37,860 bases of DNA. Source: Erysipelotrichaceae bacterium. Its GTDB lineage: Bacteria; Bacillota_I; Bacilli_A; Erysipelotrichales; Erysipelotrichaceae. The stretch is from positions 1-37,860 of the forward strand of contig JAAYSZ010000046.1 of NCBI GenBank assembly GCA_012523895.1, given 5' to 3'. How positions within the stretch are numbered: position 1 is the first letter of the stretch; each line of letters starts with the position of its first letter. Of this stretch, positions 1-11,565 are shown in pieces. The translations under genes were made by a program, and so were the position numbers. The notes beneath the pieces were generated by a model that searched no databases, was not told the origin of the DNA, and saw only the letters and a list, made by a program, of their open reading frames with translations.

Positions 1-2810
<2,810 letters not shown>

Positions 2811-3051
2811 TACCACAGGGTCGAGATATTCTCCCTATGGATTTTTATTGAACTGTTAATTCTCACTGTTTTCCTAAATCATTTCTTTCGTCTTGATTTT
2901 TAGAAATCTAGTTTTTTACAACTATCAGAAAGACCTATCTGTCTTTCTCTATTATTCAGTTTTCAAAGAACAATCTTTAAGGAATCTTTCGATCCCTCAA
3001 AACTAAATAGGAAACTATTCTTATAACGTCGGTTTGTACATCTTTCTCCTT
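2811..3051 (-). other. 16S-23S internal transcribed spacer, no tRNA
   Basis: About 240 bases between 16S and 23S. I find no tRNA cloverleaf or CCA-type tRNA end. It holds a boxA element (2963-2972), a small hairpin with an 8-bp stem (AGAAAGAC, 2927-2934, with GTCTTTCT, 2941-2948), and the 3' half of the 16S processing stem (2999-3014 and 3025-3030), which pairs with the leader at 4652-4684. Confidence 0.85.
2963..2972 (-). promoter_or_regulatory. boxA antitermination element in the spacer
   Basis: The minus strand reads TGTTCTTTGA followed by AAACTGAATA, the usual Firmicute boxA placed just before 23S. A related copy, TCTCTGAAAACTGAAT, lies in the 16S leader at 4675-4690. BoxA recruits NusB/NusE antitermination factors to rRNA transcripts (established). 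Confidence 0.8.
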
Positions 3052-4602
<1,551 letters not shown>

Positions 4603-4651
4603 TGACTCATTATTACACTGACTTCTATGTCAGTTTTATTCCTTTAAAATT

Positions 4652-4684
4652 GACGTTGTTTTGTTTAATTTCCTATTCAGTTTT
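4652..4684 (-). other. 16S leader half of the RNase III processing stem
   Basis: On the minus strand AAAACTGAATAGGAAA (4684-4669) can pair with TTTCCTATTTAGTTTT (3014-2999) beyond the 16S 3' end. AACGTC (4657-4652) can pair with GACGTT (3030-3025). One G-U pair is needed. This is the long-range stem that brackets 16S for RNase III cleavage. Confidence 0.7.
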
Positions 4685-4714
4685 CAGAGATCGGCACCAA
4701 AGTGGTGCTTTATA

Positions 4715-4743
4715 ATAATAACAAACGCAAATCAATATGTCAA
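4715..4743 (-). promoter_or_regulatory. rrn promoter P2
   Basis: Minus strand: TTGACA (4743-4738), a 17-base spacer, TATTAT (4720-4715). This is near consensus for the housekeeping sigma factor. An A-rich UP-like tract lies just upstream. The predicted start, near 4708, falls on the first base of a perfect hairpin, GCACCA-CTT-TGGTGC (4708-4694). Confidence 0.85.
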
Positions 4744-4798
4744 CACTTTTTTTAACATTTTTTTAATTTGTGTTTGGCTGAATTACGCCAGCCTTATT

Positions 4799-4827
4799 AG
4801 TAAACCATCTTTTGCAAAATAATGCAA
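4799..4827 (-). promoter_or_regulatory. possible rrn promoter P1
   Basis: Minus strand: TTGCAT (4827-4822), 17 bases, TTTACT (4804-4799). It is weaker than P2 but has the same A-tract context (AAAAAAGTACTTG here, AAAAAAAGTGTTG at P2). The predicted start near 4792 coincides with a second hairpin, GGCTG-8 bases-CAGCC (4793-4776). It begins only about 30 bases after the ntdp stop codon. Confidence 0.5.
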
Positions 4828-4855
4828 GTACTTTTTTCACTTTTTTTTATTTTTT

Positions 4856-5389
4856 TTAATTTTCTTTAATTAATCGTTGATACAAATCATAATAATAGCT
4901 GATATAATCGTCACTAAACGGCTCTTTTACAGTTTGTATATCATTTAATAAAGATTTCAATTCTTTTTCTAATATTTCTTTTAATTCTTTTGAATAATTC
5001 ATTTTCTTACTATGAACTTCATATTCATCTTCATCTAATATTTCATATTCTCCATTAGGATATAATTTAACATCCAAATCATAATCAATATTTTTTATAG
5101 CTTCTCCATCATATAAACTAGGTGATGCAATATTACAATAATAATAAATACCTGCTTTTCTAATCATAGTTATTACATTAAACCATCTTTCTTTATAAAA
5201 GAAACATATTGCAGGTTCTCTTGTATACCATTTTCTTCCATCAGATTCTATAACCCATGTCTTATTAGTCACAACCACTATTTTATCTTTATCTGTTTCT
5301 ATTACAAATCCTTTACTCCAAGTTCTATGAAGGCTTCCATCATGTTTATAAGATTGTATATAAACATGATCTAAAACATTTGGTACCAT
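4856..5389 (-). CDS. ntdp: Nucleoside tri-/diphosphate phosphatase, DUF402 (YgaC/Ntdp) family
   Basis: 177 residues, matching the DUF402 family of Bacilli. Family members studied in staphylococci remove phosphate from nucleoside tri- and diphosphates with divalent metal. Visible blocks are HDGSLHRTW near residue 16, REPAICFF with a following WFN near 57-70, and YYYCNIASP with DYDLDVKLYP and DEDEYEVH at about 82-125. Those Asp/Glu/Tyr residues form the metal and substrate site in the family. The C-terminal 45 residues are a charged helix. The start has a strong GGGAGGG site 7 bases upstream, and a TATAAT-like -10 lies at 5428-5423. No terminator hairpin separates its stop from rrn P1. Confidence 0.85.
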   Translation of the reverse strand: MVPNVLDHVYIQSYKHDGSLHRTWSKGFVIETDKDKIVVVTNKTWVIESDGRKWYTREPAICFFYKERWFNVITMIRKAGIYYYCNIASPSLYDGEAIKNIDYDLDVKLYPNGEYEILDEDEYEVHSKKMNYSKELKEILEKELKSLLNDIQTVKEPFSDDYISYYYDLYQRLIKEN

Positions 5390-5433
5390 GTTTTCCCTCC
5401 CTATTTATATTTATGCTTGTATATTATAACATT

Positions 5434-5458
5434 AAAAAAACTTTCCTCTACAGGAAAG
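5434..5458 (-). terminator. Rho-independent terminator after thiT
   Basis: Minus strand: CTTTCCT-GTAG-AGGAAAG (5458-5441) followed by seven T. The stem begins next to the thiT stop codon. Confidence 0.9.
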
Positions 5459-6025
5459 CTATTCTTTAATATATATTAACTTGATTTTTGTCTTCCTTAT
5501 TATATTAATAACCAAAGGAACTAGTATTATCGCCACAATTATTGTCACAAGGTTATATCCTATATTATAAGATAAAGAAAATATCCATGCTCCTTTACTT
5601 CCTGCAACCATTTCTTCAGGTGGCCAATAATACACTCCAGATAATACAGTAGATACAAATCGTATTATTCCTACCATTATGGTTCCTATATAAACATTTG
5701 ATATTTTATACACTTTAGGAAATAAAGATGCTAGCCCTATACATGACATTGGTAAAATATAATCTAGTAGATATTGCATAGGATTTAAATACCAATTATT
5801 TAAACCATAAATAAATCCTACAAGCCACCACCCAAGTCCTACCCCAACTGCTTTTTTATAACCTAAATGATAAGAAGATATTAATACTGGAATAACTGCA
5901 ATATTAATCGAGCCGCCATTTGGCATTTGTAATATAGGAATAAATTGTCCTATGTAGTCAAGTACTATGGCCAATGCAATATACAAAGCCATATAAGTTA
6001 GATCTAAAATTTCATTTCTCTTCAT
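5459..6025 (-). CDS. thiT: ECF thiamine transporter substrate-binding subunit ThiT
   Basis: 188 residues, almost entirely membrane-embedded (about six segments). ThiT is the S component of an energy-coupling factor transporter and binds thiamine with high affinity. It shares an EcfA/A'/T module encoded elsewhere. Family blocks seen are the loop GWWLVGFIYGLNNWYLNPMQ (about 63-82), which carries the aromatic thiamine-binding residues, LLDYILPMSCIGLA (about 86-99), and GVYYWPPEEM (about 130-139). A TPP riboswitch directly upstream confirms the substrate. The start ATG follows GGAGGTG by 7 bases. The gene is monocistronic, with its own terminator. Confidence 0.93.
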   Translation of the reverse strand: MKRNEILDLTYMALYIALAIVLDYIGQFIPILQMPNGGSINIAVIPVLISSYHLGYKKAVGVGLGWWLVGFIYGLNNWYLNPMQYLLDYILPMSCIGLASLFPKVYKISNVYIGTIMVGIIRFVSTVLSGVYYWPPEEMVAGSKGAWIFSLSYNIGYNLVTIIVAIILVPLVINIIRKTKIKLIYIKE

Positions 6026-6033
6026 TAAAAAAC

Positions 6034-6132
6034 ACCTCCATCAAGAAGGCGTAAGGAGAACTCCCTACGCTAGAATTACCTAGATCAGGTGATAAGGGTT
6101 TTTCTCAACATTTTCATGTACCCCTGTTCACA
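6034..6132 (-). ncRNA. TPP riboswitch (THI element) controlling thiT
   Basis: The aptamer is at about 6132-6055 on the minus strand: ACAGGGGT, GTTGAGA, ACCCTTATCACCTGATCTAG, GTAATTCTAGCGTAGGGAG, in the usual order. The closing helix is GAAC/GTTC (6129-6126 with 6061-6058). Downstream, CGTAGGGAG-TT-CTCCTTACG (6069-6050) is a hairpin that competes with the closing helix. Next, GCCTTC-TTGAT-GGAGGT (6050-6034) can hide the Shine-Dalgarno sequence. No terminator with a U-run is present, so control is probably at translation initiation (inference). A TATAAT -10 lies at 6143-6138. Confidence 0.93.
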
Positions 6133-6169
6133 AAGTTATTATATCATTAATATAAAGAAAGGAAACAAA

Positions 6170-6613
6170 ATGAACACTTTTGAAAAACAACTAGATATTT
6201 TATTAGAAGAAAAAGACTTAATCGCATTATTATCAAACCTAAGTGCCTTTATAAATGAAAGTATAGATAATATTAATTGGGCAGGTTTCTATATATATAA
6301 GGAAAGAGAATTGGTTTTAGGACCTTTCCAAGGCAAAATTGCATGTACTAGAATAAAGCCCGGTAAAGGAGTATGTGGAACTGCCTATATTAATAAGGAA
6401 ACAATTATTGTAAAAGATGTAAATAAATTTGAAGGACACATAGTATGTGATAGTGCAAGCAAGTCAGAAATAGTAGTACCAATTATAGTTAATAATGAAG
6501 TATGGGGAGTAATAGATGTAGATTCTCCTATATTAGATAGATTTAAAGACAAAGAAAAAAAGATGCTAGAAACTATATCTTTTAAACTAGCATCTTATCT
6601 ATATAATTCATAA
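6170..6613 (+). CDS. msrC: Free methionine-(R)-sulfoxide reductase, GAF domain (fRMsr)
   Basis: 147 residues forming a single GAF domain. It reduces free methionine-R-sulfoxide in the cytoplasm at the expense of thioredoxin. The family's NWAGFYI, LGPFQGKIACTRI, GKGVCGTA, GHIVCDSASKSEIVVPI and GVIDVDSP blocks are present. Cysteines at 59, 69 and 93 have exactly the 10 and 24 residue spacing of the E. coli catalytic and resolving cysteines. An open frame extends upstream to 6089, but that would run through the antisense of the thiT riboswitch. The ATG at 6170 has an AAAGGAA site and the family's start. Its 3' end overlaps the convergent acetyltransferase gene by 19 bases. Confidence 0.92.
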   Translation: MNTFEKQLDILLEEKDLIALLSNLSAFINESIDNINWAGFYIYKERELVLGPFQGKIACTRIKPGKGVCGTAYINKETIIVKDVNKFEGHIVCDSASKSEIVVPIIVNNEVWGVIDVDSPILDRFKDKEKKMLETISFKLASYLYNS

Positions 6614-7407
6614 CCTTGTTTTGTTTCAAAATATCTAGTAGCTTCATCTACTGCATCATTAATACTAAAAAATTTAACTTGGCAAGATCCTATCTTGCCT
6701 TTTATAACCTTTCCTAAAGATTCTAAGGCTCTACCAGGAATAAGAAATTCATCACTATTTAAATCTAAATCCAAATATTTTTTCCAGACTTTTTTCCCAC
6801 CTTGAATAACACAAGATCCTTTTACAACAATTGATCTACAATCTGTGGCATATTCTGATAAATGCATAGAAGTACACCTGTCAAAATCAACACCTAACAA
6901 TAAACAAAATCCTTTTATCTCATAAAGTCTTGCGACTGGAGATTCACTTGATAAAGGAAAATGAAGTGATTGATGATTACACAACAAATTTGCATATTTT
7001 CCTTTTGCGATAAAAGCTACATTGGGATGGCTAGAAGTAACAACACCATCTCTTCTTCTTAAATTATCCACTAAGGCACCCATACCATAAGCTTCACTAG
7101 CCATTTTATCAAAAGGAGGAATAGCTTCTCTTACCTTATCTATCAATTCTATTTCAATCGATGGATTATACCAACTGCTAGGCTCACTATTTAAACCCAT
7201 ATGTAATGGCATTAAGAGCGTTCCTTCAGGCCCTAATACTTCTAACAAAGCATCAACAACACTTTGAGCTCCCCCAATTACAAAACCAAAAGAAGAAAGT
7301 GATCCATGTACTTCTAAAGTCATTCCCGGCATTACACCAACTTTTAAAAGTCCTTGAATTATTTCATCTTTTGTTAGAGCCGATTTTATTGTCACTGGTC
7401 TTTTCAT
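6595..7407 (-). CDS. AAC(3)-fold N-acetyltransferase (YokD-like)
   Basis: 270 residues, the normal length for the aminoglycoside 3-N-acetyltransferase fold. These enzymes transfer acetyl from acetyl-CoA to an amino group, and many chromosomal members have unknown natural substrates. Visible blocks are HGSLSSFGFVIGGAQSVVDA (about 34-53), GTLLMPLHMG (about 62-71), SSHPNVAFIAKGKYA (about 124-138) and LLLGVDFDRCTSMHLSEYA (about 168-186), where His of the last motif is the general base in the family. It is the last gene of the DUF1836-psuK-pgpA operon, 7 bases after pgpA, with a TAGGAG site. Aminoglycoside resistance should not be assumed. Confidence 0.82.
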   Translation of the reverse strand: MKRPVTIKSALTKDEIIQGLLKVGVMPGMTLEVHGSLSSFGFVIGGAQSVVDALLEVLGPEGTLLMPLHMGLNSEPSSWYNPSIEIELIDKVREAIPPFDKMASEAYGMGALVDNLRRRDGVVTSSHPNVAFIAKGKYANLLCNHQSLHFPLSSESPVARLYEIKGFCLLLGVDFDRCTSMHLSEYATDCRSIVVKGSCVIQGGKKVWKKYLDLDLNSDEFLIPGRALESLGKVIKGKIGSCQVKFFSINDAVDEATRYFETKQGYELYR

Positions 7408-7414
7408 TTTACTC

Positions 7415-7900
7415 CTATCTACTGTTATGTGCTAATCTACTAGCAGCTGCAGCTGCTAAAGCACCTACTATATCATCTAAAAATGTATTACACTTTTCTT
7501 TATTGTTATTTAATTCTTCAATAATCCCAGGTTTTATTTTATCAATATAACCAAAGTTTGTTAAAGCAATAGAACCATATAAATTACATATTCCATAAGC
7601 CATAACTTCATCTACACCATATAAAGAATAATCTTTACTCATTATTTCTTCTATAGTTTTAGATTCTAACACATCTTTTTCACAAGCGATATCTAAACTA
7701 ATACCAGTCATTATCACATGTTGTACTTCTCTTTTTCTAAGCACACAATTAACTTCATTAAGACATTCTTCCACGGTTAAATTATCATGATATTCCTTTT
7801 GTAATAATAAAACACAATTTGCAATATCTAAAAGAGTTACTCCTCTAGAGTTAAGTAACTCAACACATTCATCATACAAGTTTTTTGTAATCTCTATCAT
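7415..7900 (-). CDS. Phosphatidylglycerophosphatase A-related protein (YutG family)
   Basis: 161 residues, full length for the YutG branch of the PgpA family. The family removes the phosphate from phosphatidylglycerophosphate in phosphatidylglycerol synthesis. Evidence: the start RGVTLLDIANCVLLLQ (about 19-34), the block DYSLYGVDEVMAYGICNLYG (90-109), IKPGIIEELN, and the C-terminal CNTFLDDIVGALAAAAA, where paired Asp residues sit in the predicted metal site. Unlike enterobacterial PgpA there are no clear transmembrane helices, as is usual for the YutG type. The ribosome binding site is weak. It follows psuK by 27 bases. Confidence 0.8.
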   Translation of the reverse strand: MIEITKNLYDECVELLNSRGVTLLDIANCVLLLQKEYHDNLTVEECLNEVNCVLRKREVQHVIMTGISLDIACEKDVLESKTIEEIMSKDYSLYGVDEVMAYGICNLYGSIALTNFGYIDKIKPGIIEELNNNKEKCNTFLDDIVGALAAAAASRLAHNSR

Positions 7901-7927
7901 TTTAATAATTGATATATCTCTTTCTTT

Positions 7928-8875
7928 TTATCTTGTTGTGCTTAAATCTTCTACCACAATATTTAACTCTCTAATTTCTTTTTCTATTACTTTATCACTA
8001 ATTTTTGGATTTACAGCATCTAAACATTTAATGGTACTTACCGCTCCACCAATCGCATATTTTACATTCTCAAGTAAATTTTTATTCTTGTTTCTACTTT
8101 TAATATAAGATGCTAAAAAGGCATCTCCTCCACCTGTTGCATTGACTATATTAATTTTATCATGATGTAACCAATATCTTTCATCTTTATTTGCTGCAAC
8201 TACCCCATCACTAGCCAAACTAATTATTATCTCTTTGGTTCCATTTTCTAAATAATAATCTATGCTTTTATTAGCACTTTTAGAATCTTTAATATAAATA
8301 CCACTTAAGCTTTCAGATTCATATATATTAGGTTTAAAAATATCAATATAATTCAAAAGAGGTCTTGCCTTATATGCTTTTCTAACACTAATAGGATCCA
8401 TTACTACAATACTCTTAGTATTTTCACATATATATTTAATTATTTCTTGATCTAGATTAGTATCAAAAATTAATATATCCTCTGTATCTATTTCTTCTAA
8501 CAACTTATCAATTGTACTTTTTTTTATTTGATTAAGGATATCCATATCACTTAACCCTAAATACATATCCTTATTTTCATCTAATATTGCTATATACATA
8601 GAAGTATTATAATTATCAATGCTTTCAGAAAAATCTAAATTGATATTATTACTTAATAAATCATCTTTTATCGTTTTACCAAATGCATCATTAGATAAAA
8701 CTGTACAAAAATATACATTTTCTTTTAATAAAGCAAGATTTACTGCAATATTTCTTCCTACTCCACCAAAAGATAAAGAAATATTTGAAGGATTAGAATC
8801 ACGAACAATTAGTGGTTTGTTGCTACTAGCATTAATATCTATATTCGCACCACCTATTATGAATATTCTATTCAC
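7928..8875 (-). CDS. psuK: PfkB-family kinase, probable pseudouridine kinase
   Basis: About 315 residues, ribokinase (PfkB) fold. The N-terminal blocks IFIIGGANIDI, RDSNPSNISLSFGG and GVGRNIAVNLALL match E. coli PsuK closely, so phosphorylation of pseudouridine to its 5'-phosphate is the best guess. Second signature: NATGGGDAFLASYI near the C-terminus, with the catalytic Asp; the common form is DTxGAGD, so Asn replaces Asp and GGGD replaces GAGD. I use the GTG at 8875, which overlaps the upstream stop as GTGAATAG. A TTG at 8902 would add nine residues without a visible ribosome binding site. No psuG (pseudouridine-5'-phosphate glycosidase) is in the window. Confidence 0.82.
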   Translation of the reverse strand: MNRIFIIGGANIDINASSNKPLIVRDSNPSNISLSFGGVGRNIAVNLALLKENVYFCTVLSNDAFGKTIKDDLLSNNINLDFSESIDNYNTSMYIAILDENKDMYLGLSDMDILNQIKKSTIDKLLEEIDTEDILIFDTNLDQEIIKYICENTKSIVVMDPISVRKAYKARPLLNYIDIFKPNIYESESLSGIYIKDSKSANKSIDYYLENGTKEIIISLASDGVVAANKDERYWLHHDKINIVNATGGGDAFLASYIKSRNKNKNLLENVKYAIGGAVSTIKCLDAVNPKISDKVIEKEIRELNIVVEDLSTTR

Positions 8876-9404
8876 TTTCTTTTTCCAATCTTCTTTTTTC
8901 AAAAGTAAAGAAATTTCTAGCTACAAGCATAGATGCTAAAGCAGTACAAGATAAAGACATACCAATATCAGAATCCTTAACATAAGCAACTTCATCTTTA
9001 TGGTTTAATCTTGTACAAATTTCTCTTAAAGAATTTTCTAAAGCATTCGCAAACCTATTATAAGCTTCAATTTCTCCTACCATTTTTGTTTCATATTCAA
9101 TACCATACTTTACATCATTTATATTCATTATCTGTTTTAATGCACTAATGGTTATAAAATAAGCCAAATGTAACCTGCTATATTGTTTCTTTGAATTTGG
9201 TTTAGGAACAATTTTTAATTTTACATAATTATTAATTATAGATGGTGTAATTAATGTGTCAGTTTTTATATTTAATGGTGCCAAATATCTTTGAACCAAA
9301 GTAATTACTTGATCTTTATATAAATCAACATCTGGCAATTCATCCCATCTAGGCAAATGAAAATTAATCATTTCATTTGTCCAAGTTTCAAAATCGTTAA
9401 TCAT
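8868..9404 (-). CDS. DUF1836 protein, MerR-like N-terminal half
   Basis: 178 residues, DUF1836 family, function not established. The N-terminal block LPRWDELPDVDLYKDQVITL (about 17-36) and ITPSIINNYVKLKIVPKP followed by YSRLHLAYFITISALKQ are the family's hallmarks. The second part resembles the MerR winged-helix pattern (sit, turn, Tyr-Val-Arg-like, Pro-Lys, then a Leu-rich helix). I infer a DNA-binding role. It is first in a four-gene operon and has a perfect inverted repeat over its own promoter. The ATG has TAGGAG 7 bases upstream. Confidence 0.8.
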   Translation of the reverse strand: MINDFETWTNEMINFHLPRWDELPDVDLYKDQVITLVQRYLAPLNIKTDTLITPSIINNYVKLKIVPKPNSKKQYSRLHLAYFITISALKQIMNINDVKYGIEYETKMVGEIEAYNRFANALENSLREICTRLNHKDEVAYVKDSDIGMSLSCTALASMLVARNFFTFEKRRLEKESE

Positions 9405-9427
9405 AAAGCAACTCCTACCTACGTTTC

Positions 9428-9459
9428 ATTCTATCACTTTAATTCTTTTATTAAAAGAA
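9428..9459 (-). promoter_or_regulatory. Promoter and candidate operator of the DUF1836 operon
   Basis: A TAGAAT -10 is at 9433-9428 on the minus strand. Upstream lies a perfect 8-1-8 inverted repeat, TTCTTTTA-T-TAAAAGAA (9443-9459), which covers the -35 position (9456-9451) and part of the spacer. A symmetric site there is where a repressor or MerR-type activator would bind. Confidence 0.5.
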
Positions 9460-9516
9460 CAGTATTAATAATCTAATTTCAAATTTTAATTTCATTTTAA
9501 AACAACATCATATATG

Positions 9517-9554
9517 CAAAACAGGCGCTTTATATCTATTATTAAAGCGCCTGT
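9517..9554 (-). terminator. Terminator of the PTS-nagA operon
   Basis: Perfect 12-bp stem ACAGGCGCTTTA (9554-9543 on the minus strand, complement at 9532-9521) with a 10-base loop, followed by a short T-run (TTTTG). GC-rich against an AT-rich background and 20 bases past the nagA stop. Confidence 0.9.
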
Positions 9555-9574
9555 TACATTGTTAATTTCTACAT

Positions 9575-10744
9575 TTATTTTAAGAAGTTTGGATTAAATA
9601 AATCTTTATCCTTTTTAAAATCATAGATGCACCTTCCTTCGCGATAAGTCTTTAATACCTTAAAGTTATCATCTATAACAACAAAATCAGCATCTTTTCC
9701 AACTTCCAAAGTTCCTTTAGATTTTGCACCATATACTTTTGCAGGATTTCTTGAACTCATTTTAACTATATCCCACAATTCTAAACCTAAATTATTATAT
9801 AAGTTTTTAATACCACCTATTACTGGAATAGTAGACCCCATTAATCGACCTGTATCTGTCAAGCAAAATCCTTCTTCATCAATAGTAACATCATAACCAA
9901 ACATACTATATTTTCCAATTGGAGCACCAGAAGCTGTAGTGCTATCTGAAACCATCATGAACTTATCTAAATAATTATTTTTAACTCTAAACATAAGTTC
10001 AATCATGTTATTAGAAACATGAAGACCATCACAAATTAATTCATTGTATACATCATCATCTAATAAACATGCTCCAAGTCCTCCCATCTTTCTATGGTGA
10101 ATACCAGTCATAACATTAGCAGTATGAGTAGTTACCGTAATACCCCATTTAAAAGATTCTAAAGCTTCTTCATACATCATATTAGAATGAGCAAAAGCAC
10201 ACCTTATATCTTGACTTGTAAAATATTCAATTGCTTTTTTTGCGCCTGGTATTTCAGGTGCTATAGCAACAAGTTTTAAATTTCCTTTTGCTAAATCCAC
10301 CATTTTCTTTAAATATTCTTGTTCAATGTCAGGATAACCCTCATCAATTCCTTTTTCACCAACTCGATTTAGATAAGGACCTTCTGAATGAATCCCTAAT
10401 GGTATTGCTCCATCAATTTCTGTATTCATAACATCAGCAATAGTAGAAAAATATTCTACTGATGCAGTTGGTAGACATGCAGTTACCCCTTGAGATGCTA
10501 AGCCTTTTAGATAACCCCTAACATCTTTTTCAATATCCTTGTTTGAACCACTAAGGCTATATCCCATTGTTCCATGATTATGTGTATCAATAATACCAGG
10601 AATTACTATATTATCTTCTAATTCAACATCAACTTTATTTACAGAATCAGCATCTAAAAAATCTACAATTTTACCATTTTCAATTTTTATTACTGCATCA
10701 ACACAACCTTCGGGAATAATAATTCTTTTAGAATGTATCAACAT
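9575..10744 (-). CDS. nagA: N-acetylglucosamine-6-phosphate deacetylase
   Basis: 389 residues, amidohydrolase fold, usual NagA length. It converts N-acetylglucosamine-6-phosphate to glucosamine-6-phosphate and acetate in the cytoplasm. Seen: PGIIDTHNHG (H55, H57), HSEGPYLN with the metal ligand E121, AHS (H186), HTANVMTGIHHR (H207), the CDGLHVS block, and the catalytic Asp in MVSDSTT. The C-terminal ADFVVIDDNFKVLKTYREGR strand is typical. It is the last gene of the PTS operon, 20 bases after the ChbG-type gene, with a strong AAGGAGGG site and its own terminator. No nagB is in the window, so that step is encoded elsewhere. Confidence 0.95.
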   Translation of the reverse strand: MLIHSKRIIIPEGCVDAVIKIENGKIVDFLDADSVNKVDVELEDNIVIPGIIDTHNHGTMGYSLSGSNKDIEKDVRGYLKGLASQGVTACLPTASVEYFSTIADVMNTEIDGAIPLGIHSEGPYLNRVGEKGIDEGYPDIEQEYLKKMVDLAKGNLKLVAIAPEIPGAKKAIEYFTSQDIRCAFAHSNMMYEEALESFKWGITVTTHTANVMTGIHHRKMGGLGACLLDDDVYNELICDGLHVSNNMIELMFRVKNNYLDKFMMVSDSTTASGAPIGKYSMFGYDVTIDEEGFCLTDTGRLMGSTIPVIGGIKNLYNNLGLELWDIVKMSSRNPAKVYGAKSKGTLEVGKDADFVVIDDNFKVLKTYREGRCIYDFKKDKDLFNPNFLK

Positions 10745-10764
10745 TTATTTTCCCTCCTTTTCAT

Positions 10765-11565
10765 CTAAACAAGATCATAATAATCAATTAGTTTTACATT
10801 ATATTTTTTAATAAACTCTTTCATTAAAGATGACGTTACAAACTCTAAATCTTTTACCCTTTCAATTGATAGAGTTGTTAAATTCAAAAGATCAGCATCT
10901 AAATACCCCGGGTGTCCCATAATAGCTACATATTCATGTTTTAAAACTTCATCTTTATTCTTCATAAATTTACCTAAAGGATCTTTTTTTATCTGAGCTT
11001 CAGCATTAAATACCTTACTAAAGGATGCATCAGTACTTTTATCATCAGGTATCATATGAGTCAAAAAGAAATCTTTAAGCAAATCCATCGAAAAAGGAAC
11101 ATCTTCTTCTTTTGAGACTTGTTTTATAGCTTTTAACACTGTTTCAGGCATTATAGAATGCGGATGCAAATAACCAGGTTTTTTACCTGTTAATTCAACA
11201 AATCTATCAAATTGAGCACGAACTTCTATATATACTTCTTTGTATGGAAAAAGTTCTGCTCGGCCCTCTTTTGTTTTCCACTTACTATCAGCAACCCTTA
11301 CACCAGACCTAATAAAGTTACCATCTTTATCTACAAGATTAGGAATTTTTTTTGGATCTGATATAGATGGACCTGATACCAAATTAAAATCAACACCGAA
11401 ACAAAAGTTCGGTCTATCCTTAATAAATTTTGCGGCCCAAGGCGCAATTTCCATATTTGTAAACATACCTGTACAAGTTAGTATTCCATTATCAATCGCT
11501 TCTAAAATTCCATATGTAACAGCTTTTGTAAAACCAAAATCATCTCCTTGTACTAATAATTTCAT
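10765..11565 (-). CDS. chbG: ChbG/YdjC-type carbohydrate deacetylase
   Basis: 266 residues of the ChbG/HpnK (YdjC) family. Characterised ChbG removes one acetyl group from chitobiose-6-phosphate or chitotriose-6-phosphate. The GDDFG metal motif is at 7-11, a hydrophobic barrel strand with TCTGMFTNM at 30-38, HPHS in the middle, and GHPGYLD near 218-224 as the second histidine-containing motif. The start overlaps the upstream stop as ATGA. Position between the PTS and NagA supports action on an imported, phosphorylated N-acetylated oligosaccharide; which one cannot be told from sequence. Confidence 0.88.
   Translation of the reverse strand: MKLLVQGDDFGFTKAVTYGILEAIDNGILTCTGMFTNMEIAPWAAKFIKDRPNFCFGVDFNLVSGPSISDPKKIPNLVDKDGNFIRSGVRVADSKWKTKEGRAELFPYKEVYIEVRAQFDRFVELTGKKPGYLHPHSIMPETVLKAIKQVSKEEDVPFSMDLLKDFFLTHMIPDDKSTDASFSKVFNAEAQIKKDPLGKFMKNKDEVLKHEYVAIMGHPGYLDADLLNLTTLSIERVKDLEFVTSSLMKEFIKKYNVKLIDYYDLV

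Noticed and set aside
2811..3051. A tRNA gene in the rRNA spacer
   Set aside because: No cloverleaf, no T-loop GTTCRA and no acceptor pairing.
6127..6156. TTCACA-N18-TATAAA as the msrC promoter
   Set aside because: The start site would fall downstream of the ribosome binding site.
6089..6169. An upstream ATG extending msrC by 27 residues
   Set aside because: The extension is antisense to the TPP riboswitch and has no family match; the ATG at 6170 has the ribosome binding site.
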